A stretch of 64,000 nt of DNA, taken from assembly GCA_047967505.1 (NCBI GenBank), contig CM106540.1, one strand, 5' to 3'. Both the position numbers and the translations under genes were made by a program. Source of the stretch: Dipteris shenzhenensis (Eukaryota; Polypodiophyta; Polypodiopsida; Gleicheniales). How positions within the stretch are numbered: the first letter of the stretch is position 1; the number at the start of each line of letters is the position of its first letter. The notes beneath the pieces were generated by a model. It was not told the DNA's origin. It did not search any database and saw nothing but the letters and a program-made list of their open reading frames with translations. Positions 43,450 to 53,939 of the stretch are shown piece by piece.

Positions 43450-46128
43450 ATGCAGTTACATTCCGGCCAACGACTTCGACTCCAACGCTCACCCAATCCT
43501 CAACTTACTCCACTGCAACAACCGCCCCCGCCAATCCTCTACCCCGAATCCCCCCCTGAGATTCAACAACTCCCTTTAACTCCTCCACGCCCCAACATGG
43601 CTGGCCGCTGTCCTGAGCATGATGGGGACATCGAGCTCGATGCCGAGGCTGACAACTTCTTCAATCGACGAAATCACAACAATCACGGCCGACGCCCCTT
43701 GGGAAAAGTGGAACTTCCCAAATATAATGGTAGGGGAGACCCTGCTCGCTTCCTCCAACATTTTGATGCCACATGTCGAGCAGGTGGTGATCAATCCCAT
43801 GAAACTAAGGTGGCTTGGTTTCCAATGGCCTTAACTGATGAGGCGTCAGAATGGTACCTCGACCTTCTTGTGGAAGAACGTGCTACATGGGACCTACTTC
43901 AAACCGAATTCAAACGTCACTTTCAAATGGAGAGGCTACAAGATGATCCCGCTCTCCAACTCAGCAAGATCGAACAAGGCCGGAGGGAAGATGTACGCAC
44001 ATACCTGGGAAAGATGAAGAGATTGATCGCCAAATGTGACCCACGCCCAGATGCAAAGTACCTCACGGCATGGTTCATAGCAGGTCTAAGAAAGAAAAGC
44101 CGCAAGGATATGAAAAAGATAAGTAGCTATGAAACATTCAGTGCTGCTCATGCGGCAGCCATTGACATCGAAGATGGCATGACAGATTCAGACACTAGCA
44201 GTGATGATGCCAGATCAAATACATGAGATAAGCGCTCGAAAAAAGGTAAATCAAAGGACACTGCCGAAACATCCAATGAAGATCGCCTCGAGGCCATGAC
44301 CTTGAAGCTGAAAGAAGATATGATGCAGGCCATGGATCAAAAACTTCACTTGTCTCAGCCGCCAACTCAAACATATCCACGGCGAGAAAATGTCTGGTGC
44401 CCACACTGCTTGGCAAATCATACAGCAAATGAATGCCCAGTTCTAAGAGCAAGAATCAATGCACAAGCAAATCCACCGCCACGGTTGTGGTGCCATATCT
44501 GTGTCGTCGGTGGCCATGATGAGACCAATTGCATCTTCAACATGCGCAACAATCCGCCTCGACCACCACAATACCAAGCGGCACCCATGCCAGTATACAG
44601 GCAACCGACACTTGCACAAGCGCCCCCAGCTCCGAGACTAAATCCTGTTCCCGTTCGAACACAAGTCCCACAACTACTCAGGAATCCGAATCCACGACCG
44701 TATCCAAGAGCACCAAATCCAGCTCCTCAGGCAGTTCCCATACATCAATTACAAGCCGAAGAAGTAGACTCACTATTTGAGTATGAAGCAGAGTACCCAG
44801 TGTACTATGTAGAAGGTGCAGAGGGTCTAATACCAGTCTATGCAAATCAAGTGCGACCCAACACATTTTGCGCACCAATCAAGTGTTACGGTTGTGGAGA
44901 AAATCATAGAATCGCAGAGTGCCCTCATCGCGGTAGCCCAGCCACTTTCCAACCACTCTGCAGAGATTGTGGCATAGGACATGCCTGTATGGATTGTCCC
45001 ATGAAAAATAAGGTCCCAGAACAAACAGAGGTTAAGCCTGACGTCCCCATCGGCATCATTGGGGTGGACCATCAAAGTCTGGGTCCGGCAAGTCTAAGGT
45101 CACAACCTATCAATGAAATTACACGCCAACAGAAAGCGGCTATGAAGGACCCTATCATTTCGATCCAACCGAAGCGACTTCTGAAAAAGAAAGCACAAGT
45201 GCCTCCACCTCCGCCAAGCAATGAGCAACCGAGTTCATCCACATCAACTCCCGAGCCTCGAATAAAAGAAGCTCCATTCCCGAATGCAGAGGTGGAGAAG
45301 GCTCGTTTTCAAGCACTTCAGCAATGGGTCCAAAATGAACAAGCTCAATTTGAGGCTCAGAAACAAGCTCAAGACCCACTCCATGACTTGGCCCCATAAA
45401 GTATTGATACTGTACTCGAGCCCTTGTTCCAACAACAAACTCCGCAACAGAATGTACCGCCACGTCAACTTGAAGGAGTTGCACTCTCTAGCATCCTGAG
45501 TTGCCCTGTGTCCATTCCCATCGGAATCCTCTTACGAAATTGTCCCAATCTCTGGGAGAGTTTCAAAGGATGGATTGAACTCGCAAATCCCCCTCCACCT
45601 ATGAACGACATTGATGATATCCCTGTGCGGATGGGTGAGAAAGATGACATATGCAACATCACTGTGCCTTTGATCCACAAGGAATATAATGAAATCCAAG
45701 CCATAGTGGATGGTGGAGCAGGTGTCAATGTCCTATCAAAGGAGCTTTACGAAGAATGGGGTCTCCCACCAATGCAAAAGGCTAATTTCAACATACGCCT
45801 TGCCGATGATTCACAGGCTAAACCCTTGGGAATAGTGAATGGCGTGTCCACAAAGATCGCAGGAGTCCGCTTTTCCCTTCAATTCACAATCTTGGATCTC
45901 CCCAAAAAATCCTATCAAATCTTACTGGGACGTCCTTGGTTACGGGAAGCATCAGTCCTCCATGACTGGGGAACGGATAGATTGACAATCCAGAATCGAG
46001 ACACTGTAGTTAGGGTGAATGTGGGGACAGGAGCTATTAAACCAATTGTTCCTAGAGCATTGGATGACACATCTTCCACGAATCTCGAGCAAATCAGATC
46101 CCTTGCAACAGCATGCCATAGCAGGTGA
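43450..46128 (+). pseudogene. G1 gag-protease, two in-frame stops
   Basis: One frame from ATG 43450 (MAGRCPEHD at 43597 is an alternative start). The gypsy gag core is at about 43700-44130 (FLQHFDATC, EWYLDLL, TWDLLQTEFKRHFQ). Four CCHC-like knuckles follow: 44398-44436, 44491-44532, 44884-44922 and 44959-44997; the second is CX2CX4HX4C and the other three are CX2CX3HX4C. Protease has IVDGGAGVNVLS (about 45703) and ILLGRPWLR (about 45919). Stops: TGA 44224-44226 (likely from CGA) and TAA 45397-45399 (likely from CAA). After TGA 46126 the frame changes before pol. Confidence 0.88.
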
Positions 46129-46765
46129 CTCACAAAGCAATGTCAATAACTGGATACAAACATTGGCAACCATCGACAACTGCCATTCATTAGACCCCAT
46201 CTTCTCATAGATAGATGTTAACGCACCTACAGGTCGATCCTCCACTGACACATGAAGAACAAATCGATCTAGAGATGCCATTCTTTATGGCTGACCTCGA
46301 ATGGGATAATGAACCTGAAGAAGGTACCCATACCAATGATGACTCAGATTTTCCTTGGGACCTTGAAACAGAGGCTGCGAATGCTGCAATTGAAGATCAA
46401 ATCTTTGATAATGACCTAGCTATTCTGCATGCCCTAATGGCAGTTGAGCTCCCAAAAGTTGAACCTCCACAATTGCATAACAGCAGAAGATCCCGCAAGA
46501 AAGCTGTAGGAGGAAATCGCAGAAAAGCCAAGGCCGAGCACTTCAATGAATTCGAACAAGTCCAAACACGGATTGTGGGGAATTGTATCTTGCAAAGGCA
46601 GTCCCCTCAAAGTCAAAACCACCACCTCTTGAATGGTCCCCTGAGGGACTGGAAGGAGTATGTGCAGCACATGAACCCTTACTTGGAAACACCTTGCCAG
46701 TGGAAACGTTACCCCACAGTTCCCAACGTAAGAAGTTTCGGAAATATAAGCCACATGTGTGGATG
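46129..46765 (+). pseudogene. G1 protease-RT spacer, frameshifted
   Basis: 46215-46766 is open in frame 0 (acidic spacer, HLQVDPPLTHEEQ onward). The pol frame takes over by about 46580 (YLAKAVPSKSKPPPLEW). The two frames overlap, so one or two single-base changes separate this spacer from gag-protease and from pol. Confidence 0.65.
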
Positions 46766-49700
46766 AAGCTCGATCAAGAGACTTCATACAAAGAAAGGAA
46801 AGAAGAGCCTAACAAATTACTAAATGCAACTATGCCACCCAGTACTCATGACACATCTCAGGCTAGTTCAACCCCATCAGAGGCCGATCTTCAAGAAGTG
46901 CCGGAATACTTTAAGAATTATACAAGTGGAAGTGCACCAATAGCAATGCCAAGACCAATCAGAGAATCTGAAGTTCAAGAAACCGATAGCATTGGAGAAA
47001 CTCCAATCTATGAGGGACCGGCAAAAACACGCACAATAAACCTCGCCCTTGAAGGGGAGGAAGAAAAGTTGGTTTTCATTGGGAAACAGCTCCGTCAAGA
47101 AGATGAAATCAAACTCAAAGATCTCCTAATGGAATACCGTGACTGCCTAGCATGGTCATACAAAGAGATGAAAGGAATTTCACCAGAAGTGGCAGTTCAC
47201 ATGATCCCTATAAGGGAAGGTGCTCGCCCTAAGGTATGTGGACCTTATCGCACAAATCCTAAATATGGCACCATGGTTTATGACGAGCTGGAAAAACTCC
47301 TAGATGCCAGATTCATCTACGAGATAGAGCACACTGATTGGGTTTCACCCATTGTCATTGTGCCTAAACGCAACAAGAAGCTCAAAATATGCGTAAACTT
47401 GAAAAATGTGAATGCCGCCACAATTAGGGATCACTACCCCCTACCCTTAACAGAAACAGTGTTGGAAAAGGTGGCAGGATCTGAAATATATAGCTTCTTG
47501 GATGGCTTCAGTGGCTATAACCAGGTACAAATTGCTCCTCAAGACCAATCAAAAACAGCATTTGCTACAGAATGGGGTATTTTTGCATATAGAGTCATGC
47601 CATTCGGCCTTTGTAATGCCCCAGCCACATTCCAGCGAGTCATGTTCACAGCTTTCAAGTCATTTTTGAATAAGTTTTTACAGGTGTTCTTGGATGATTT
47701 GTGCATCCATTCAACCAAACAGGACCACTTCAAATGTCTGGAAGAAGTACTAATCAAATGCAGGGAGTATGGCATCTCCCTAAATCCAACAAAATGCCAG
47801 TTCATGGTCACCCACGGAGTTGTTTTGGGACACATCGTCTCTCAACATGGGATTGCAACTGACATGGACAAAATCAAGATCATCATGGAATTGCCTCCTC
47901 CTACAAATTCCAAAGGTGTACAGGTCTTTATGGGACATGCCGGCTATTATAGAAGATTTATATTGCGGTATGCCATGATAGCTAGACCACTTTACAAATT
48001 ATTAGTGGAGTTCTTATGGACCGAAGAGTGCGACCAAGCCTTTGAGCTTTTAAAGTGGCGCCTAATCACAGCACCCATCCTTCTATCTCCCAATTGGGAT
48101 ATTGATTTTCATGTTCATACTGATGGATCCAAGTATGCAATTGGGAGTGTGCTTTGTCAACCGGGTGAACATAAGAAAGACTACCCCATCTACTTCGCCA
48201 GTCGACAACTCAATGATGCAGAGATCAACTATACAACCACAGAAAGAGAAGCCCTAGCAATGGTGTACAGTGTAAAGAAATTTCGGCACTATCTACTCGC
48301 AAATGATTTTGTCTTCTACACCGATCATCAAGCATTGCTATATCTTGTGAACCGTCCATGTACCACAAGAAGAATAACCAGATGGCTCCTCTTGCTGCAA
48401 GAATTCAACTTCAAAATTTTGGTCCGCAAAGGTGCCCAACACTACATTGCCGATCACATTTCTCGAGTCAAGATAGGAGAAAAAGCCACTGGAATAGAAG
48501 ATGACTCACCAGATGCCACACTATTTCAAATAGATTCTGTTCCAGAATGGTGTGGAGATATCATTGGGTACTTAATGGCAGGAAGACCACCCTCTGACAT
48601 GAAAGCAGTAGATGCCAGAAAATTGATTCTAAAGGCTGCACCCTATCAACTCATTGCAGGACAACTATACAAGATGGGCAAGGACCAGATATTAAGAAGA
48701 TGTGTAATGCCTCATGAGATCCTGCCAATCCTGAGTGAAGTCCATGAAGGCATTGCAGGAGGACACTTCCAAGGGGAAGCCACAGCAAGAAAAGTTCTCC
48801 TCGCAGGCTACTGGTGGCCAACACTGTGGGTAGATGCCTATGAATATGTAAAAGGCTGTGATGTATGCCAACGAACTATTAAACCACAACACAAAGACTT
48901 CAATCCCCTAACAACAGTTGTTGCACAACAGCCATTTGAAAAATGGGGGATCGATTATGTGGGTCCCATACATCCAGCAGCAAAAGGAACACAGGCACGC
49001 TACATCATTGTGGCCACTGATTACTTTACAAAATGGGCTGAAGCTAAAGCAGTCAGAAAGGCAGATGCCAAAAGCACAGCAAGATTCTTGTACGAACATG
49101 TGATCACCCGATTCGGATGCCCCCTTGAAATTGTGTCGGATAGAGGCACACATTTTGTCAATGAGGTAATCCAAGAACTCTTGTCTGGCTTCATGGTCAT
49201 TCATAGAAAAAGCACACCCTACTACCCCCAAGGGAATGGACTAGCAGAATCCACAAATAAAATCATATGCAATATCCTCACCAAGGTAGTAGAACCACAG
49301 CGTTCGGATTGGGCAGAGAAACTGAATGCAGCCTTATGGGCATACAGAACCACATTCAAGGTCAGTACAGGGAACACACCTTTTCAATTGGTGTACGGCC
49401 TTGAAGCCGTGGTCCCACTCGAATTTGTAATACCAAGTCTGCACATCGCAATACATGAACGCATGGGTGATCATGCGTCCTTGAAAGAAAGGCTCTGTCA
49501 GTTGGAAAAGCATACATAGACAAGACTAGTCGCTTATCATGCCATGACAACAGAAAAACGTCGAAGAAAGGCATGGTTTGACAGGAATCTGAAAGCTAAA
49601 GACATCAAGGAAGGCGACTTAGTCCTGTTATACAATGCCAAAGTACACAAGGGAAAACTGAAGTATCCAGGTCAAGGACCCTACCGAGTACGAAAGATGA

Positions 49701-49846
49701 ATCCCATTGGAGCTGTGCTACTTGAAACACTAGATGGAGTCCAATTCAACACAACAATAAACGGGAGCCGACTGAAGCGCTACTACATCAACACGCAAGC
49801 CATCCCCGACAAAAAACGAAGATTTGGGAAACTAAGTCTTCCTTAG
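46583..49846 (+). pseudogene. G1 pol: RT, RNase H, integrase (one stop)
   Basis: Open for 978 codons, one TAG at 49517-49519 (likely CAG), then open to 49846. RT (residues about 240-440): WVSPIVIVPKRN, LPLTETVLEKVAG, DGFSGYNQV, FGLCNAPATFQ and FLDDL (about 370). RNase H (about 510-640): HTDGSKYAIGSVL with catalytic Asp, TEREALAMVYSVKKFRHYL, YTDHQALLYL. Integrase: HHCC (about 720-765, ending CDVCQ), core D,D,E at WGIDYVGP, IVSDRGTHF and GNGLAES (about 790, 852, 887), and C-terminal GPYRVRKM beyond the stop. All catalytic residues look intact; this is the best-preserved pol here. Confidence 0.92.
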
Positions 49847-50584
49847 TTAGGATTAGATTGTATCACAAGCACTCACTCGCATATGCACGTTTTTGCACAT
49901 ATAGTTTGCACTAGATTGTTACACGCACACTCACTGCATATGCACGTTTTTTGCACATTAGGGATGTTTGAGTCTTAGTTTCCCTATCAAATCCCACAAA
50001 TGAGCATATAGTTAGACACATCACATGCACTCACATGATTTTGCATAGGCACATAATAGATTGCATAAAAAATAGTATCACACACTTTCATTCCATACTC
50101 TCAAAGCATGCAATGAATTCACACCACAAAGCTATGCCAAAACTCAAGATGAATTGGCAACAGAGTCTGCAGCCTCCGCAACGAGACCCCCGCCAAACAT
50201 CACAGCCGTCTCTTATATGCAAAAATATCAATCTACAAGCTCAATGCTACGGGTGCAATCGCATCGAACATGTATGCAAGATAGCAAGAAATGACAGCCT
50301 CAACAACGAGACCCCCGGTAAACCTCTTCCCAAGAAGATTCGATGGCAGCATCCGCAACCTTAGCAACGAGATCCCCTCTGGCAATCATAGTCATCTACC
50401 CCTCCTTAAGAGGAGATAAGTTTCTTGACTATTGACTACAAATTGTGTGGTGCAAAAGCATTATAGCAGGAACGACTCGCATACCACAAGCTAAATAGCC
50501 ACTGAATTATGCACATGGCATCCCAACTCTGAAATCAAAATAAGCCATAACCCGAGGACGGGTAATAAAATGGATCCGGGAGTA
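49847..50584 (+). other. G1 3' untranslated region
   Basis: No env-like frame. A CATATGCACGTTTTTGCACAT phrase occurs twice (49879, 49938). The bases before the 3' LTR (GGATCCGGGAGTA) are only weakly purine-rich, so the PPT is poorly defined. Confidence 0.7.
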
Positions 50585-51816
50585 TGTTGACTCTGTGCCA
50601 ACATGAACTTATGAAGAAAGAGAAGGTGATACAACTTTGTGATACAACTTTGTGTTACAACTTTGTGTTACAACTTCTAGACACAACTTTATGTTATGAC
50701 TTTGTGTAACAACTTTGTGTTACGAGTTTGTCTACATGAAGAGAGAGAATGTGTTACGACTTTGTGATACAACTTTGTGACACAACTTTGTGTTACAACT
50801 TTGTGTTACAACTTTGTGTAACAACTTTGTGTAATAACTTTGTGTTACATCTTCTACATGAAGAGAGAGAATGTGTTACAACTTTGTGTCACAACTTTGT
50901 GTTACAACTTTGTGATACAACCTTGTGTTACAACTTTGTGATACGACTTTGTGTTACATGCAGAGAGAGAAGCTCTCCGACTTGTATAAATACCCCATAA
51001 TGGAATGAAGCCCACACTCTTGGGGCATTGTGTTGAGTCTACATTGGTATTCGAAGCATTTGTCTCAAGTGTGCATGCTTCCTTGCACTGCACGTCCAAA
51101 AGCATGTCCTAACCTTGCAACCCTTCTCCCCTCTCCTCCAACCCTGCAACCCATCCTCTCCCTCTCCTCCTCCCTCCTCCCTCCTCCTCCTCCTCCTCCT
51201 CCTCCCTCCTCCTCCTCCTCCTCTCTCCTCCCTCTCCCTCCTCCTCTTCCCTCCTCCTCCTTCCTCCTCTCTCTCTTCCTTCACCCATGCTCTTACACCT
51301 TCTTCCTTTTCCACTCCTATGCTTTCCTAAACCCTTAAACTCCATGATCTACGAGGGAGACGAGTTCTCCACCATGTACTCTACTCCGAACCTTGGACCC
51401 TCCTTCTAACCCTGGACTCCTTCTAAACCTTGGAACCCCCTTCTAAACCCTGGAACTCTTTCTAACCCTGAACTCTTTCTAAACCCTGGATCCTCCTTCT
51501 AAACCCTTGAACTCTTTCTAAACCCTGGAACCTCCTTCTGAACCCTTAAACTCCTCCTAAACCCTACAACCCCCAATGAAGGCGAAAGCCTTCATTACCC
51601 CAACAACAATGGTTTACGTGCCTTTTACACATGCTTGCATTATGTTTACTCACCACACTTAAGCCTACGTCTCTCACCGGAACACGACTCGAGGTCCTAA
51701 GCTACACATATACTACAACGACAATCCTAATATATCTGTAGGTGACAAAAAGCCTCGGAACCCTGCAACATAGAATACCCAGCTCTTCCTACGAAAGCAG
51801 TAGGAAAGAGCTAACA
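50585..51816 (+). repeat. 3' LTR of G1
   Basis: 1232 bp like the 5' LTR, with about a dozen single-base differences and no indels by eye. The tandem array is at 50627-50966. The TATA box is intact here: TATAAATA at 50985-50992. Confidence 0.95.
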
Positions 51817-51821
51817 CTCAG
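51817..51821. repeat. target-site duplication of G1 (right), CTCAG
   Basis: Second copy of CTCAG; the copia-H leader resumes afterwards. Confidence 0.95.
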
Positions 51822-52072
51822 AAAAAGGCCCTATTTTTGCTGTACGACCACTGCTCTGCTGGTCGGTGAAAAGTTGCCATAGAAATTGCATTATATGCCT
51901 GTGCGTAGAGATATTGGGAGTTGCAGGATCATCCTTGTTGCCTGTTGATGCAAAATCATCACTAGGAAGTGACTGTGTGGTCAAATACCTCTTTTGTCAG
52001 TTTTGCAGATCTACTCATGTGAGGCAAACGCTGTGTTTTTTGTAGTGACAGAATAATTTGCAGTGTTTTGTA

Positions 52073-53890
52073 ATGGCGTCTGATTCTCTTTCACAGATTG
52101 TCACTGAAAAGCTTGACAAGAACAACTTCCAAGCATGGAAGTTTAGAATGACGAATTTCCTTATGGGAAAAGGCTATTGGGAGTTCATTACAGGAAATGA
52201 AGAAGAACTAGTTCTTCCTAATGTTCCCAATCAACAGGAAATGCAGGCATTTCAAGGATGGCATGAGAGAGCCATAAAAGTTATGTACTAGCTGTCTATC
52301 AGTATTTTGGATTCTATGATTATGCATATTTAGGATGCAAGTACGCCAAAGGAGGCATGGGATACTTTGGGAAAAATGTACAGCACAAATACGCAAGCCA
52401 GGAAAATGCAGCTCATCAAGCAGGAGTTGCACAATGTGCAGAGAGAAAATATGAGCATCAATGACTACCACATGAAGGTGAAGAAAATTGCAGATGCACT
52501 TGCTTCCATTAGGTCGCCAGTGGAAGATGATGATCTAGTTTCTGTGACCTTGAATGATCTAGGAAAGGATTATGCACAGTTCCAGACATCCATTGCAGTC
52601 CATGAAAAATTTCCTAATTTTGAGGAGTTGTTTGCTCTTCTAATTTCTGAAGAGCAGAGAAATGGTGATGCATCTTCTTCAGGAGGAACTTCAAAAGAAA
52701 CCGTCTTCTACTCAAATGCTGGAAGAGGTAGAGGAGGCCGATCCGGAGGCCATGGTAGAAATCAAAATATGCAGCAAACTCAAGAAAACCAGTCCTATGG
52801 AGGAGGACATGGTAATGCTAGAGGCAGGGGGAGCCAAAGAGGCCGTGGTGGATGGCAGAGAGGCCAAAATGCAAACAGCAATGTTGAATGCTACTACTGT
52901 GGTAAAATGGGTCATATGGCTAAAGACTGCTACAAAAAGCAGAATGACATTATGAATGGAAAATTGTAGCAAGGCAATTATGCATCTTCTAGTAGACAGG
53001 GTGATGACAGAAATGAGCATCTATTTATGGTGCAGCACATGACCAATTCTAAGACAAGTGTAGAAGAACAAAATGATGTGTGGTATGTTGACTCAGGTGC
53101 GTCAAACGACATGACAGGTCGTGCAAAATGGATGCAGGATGCAAGGAAAATGGAAAAACCAGTATTTGTGGAGACTGGTGATGATACTGCACATCCTATT
53201 GTGCAGATTGGTAAAATTCCTTTGTCTATGTAGGATGGGAAAAAGAAATACCTATCTGATGTATTTCATGTCTCGAATATCACCAAGAACCTAGTTTCTG
53301 TTGGTCAAATGGTTGAGCAGGGCTTGTAGGTCATATTTAATCCTCATGGATGCTTTGTTGAGGATATGAAAAATAATGATCGCTTGATAGCAAAAGGAAA
53401 GAAGAAGGGCAGGATGTTTACATTGGATGCAGACATGCCTGAATTGAGTGCAGCAATGTTTGCACATGGGACTGGTGTAGCTGCAGATATTGATATCTGG
53501 CATAAACGCATTGGTCATGTTAATGTTCAGTGACTTAAATCAATGCAGGCCCAAAACATTGTTGCAGGATTGCCTAAATTCAAGGTTGCAGAAATGCATA
53601 AGGTTTGTGAAGCCTGTCAATTTGGAAAACAAGCAAGGAAACCATTTCCTAGGCATGTTCAAGAGAGTAAGAAGCCATTGGAATTAATCCACTCTGATGT
53701 GTAGACTACTAAAGCTGCATCTATTGGAGGCTGTCATTATTTTGTTACTTTTATTGATGACTACAGCAAAAAAGTTTGGGTGTATTTTATGAAAAAGAAA
53801 AGTGAAGTGTTTGGGCACTTCAAAGCTTTTAAAGCTATGGTTGAAAAAGAAACAGGCTTGCAAATAAAATGCCCATAAGTTTATAGTGAG
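52073..53890 (+). pseudogene. copia-H gag, protease and partial integrase
   Basis: Start ATG 52073 (MASDSLSQ), not the ATG 15 bases upstream, because copia gag starts resemble the former. One frame: gag (FQAWKFRM, then NDYHMKVKKIADAL), RGG-rich tail, CCHC knuckle (CYYCGKMGHMAKDC, about 52890-52931), protease WYVDSGASNDM (about 53081), pre-integrase HKRIGH...CEACQFGK, and the first part of integrase to QIKCP. The second Asp, the Glu and the rest of the core are deleted: at about 53877 the frame jumps to the region after integrase (SRDVVFDE). Stops: TAG at 52289, 52331, 52967, 53231, 53327 and 53702, and TGA at 53531. Confidence 0.9.
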
Positions 53891-53939
53891 CAGAGATGTT
53901 GTTTTTGATGAGATGAGCAGCTAGTATAAACCAGTAAAT

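Larger units (their letters stand above)
39379..51816 (+). mobile_element. G1, 12.4-kb Ty3/gypsy element of the Athila/Tat branch
   Basis: Two 1232-bp LTRs, a tRNA-Asp-type PBS, a 2.8-kb leader, gag-protease, RT, RNase H, integrase with GPY/F end, and CTCAG duplication. It sits in the leader of copia-H, 287 bases after that element's PBS. The integrase C terminus has no chromodomain, and PBS and large size fit Athila/Tat. There is no second RNase H (unlike G2) and no env-like frame between integrase and 3' LTR. Few stops: a recent but defective copy. Confidence 0.95.

Noticed and set aside
43576-43800. Minus-strand frame opposite G1 gag
   Set aside because: Shadow of gag.
49847-50584. env-like third gene of G1
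   Set aside because: No frame longer than about 110 codons, no signal or membrane segment.
52073-53890. Reassigned TAG (Gln) genetic code, which would make copia-H and copy F frames almost open
   Set aside because: TGA from CGA, TAA, frameshifts and domain deletions occur too, sister copies have CAG at the same sites, and methylation decay explains all of it.
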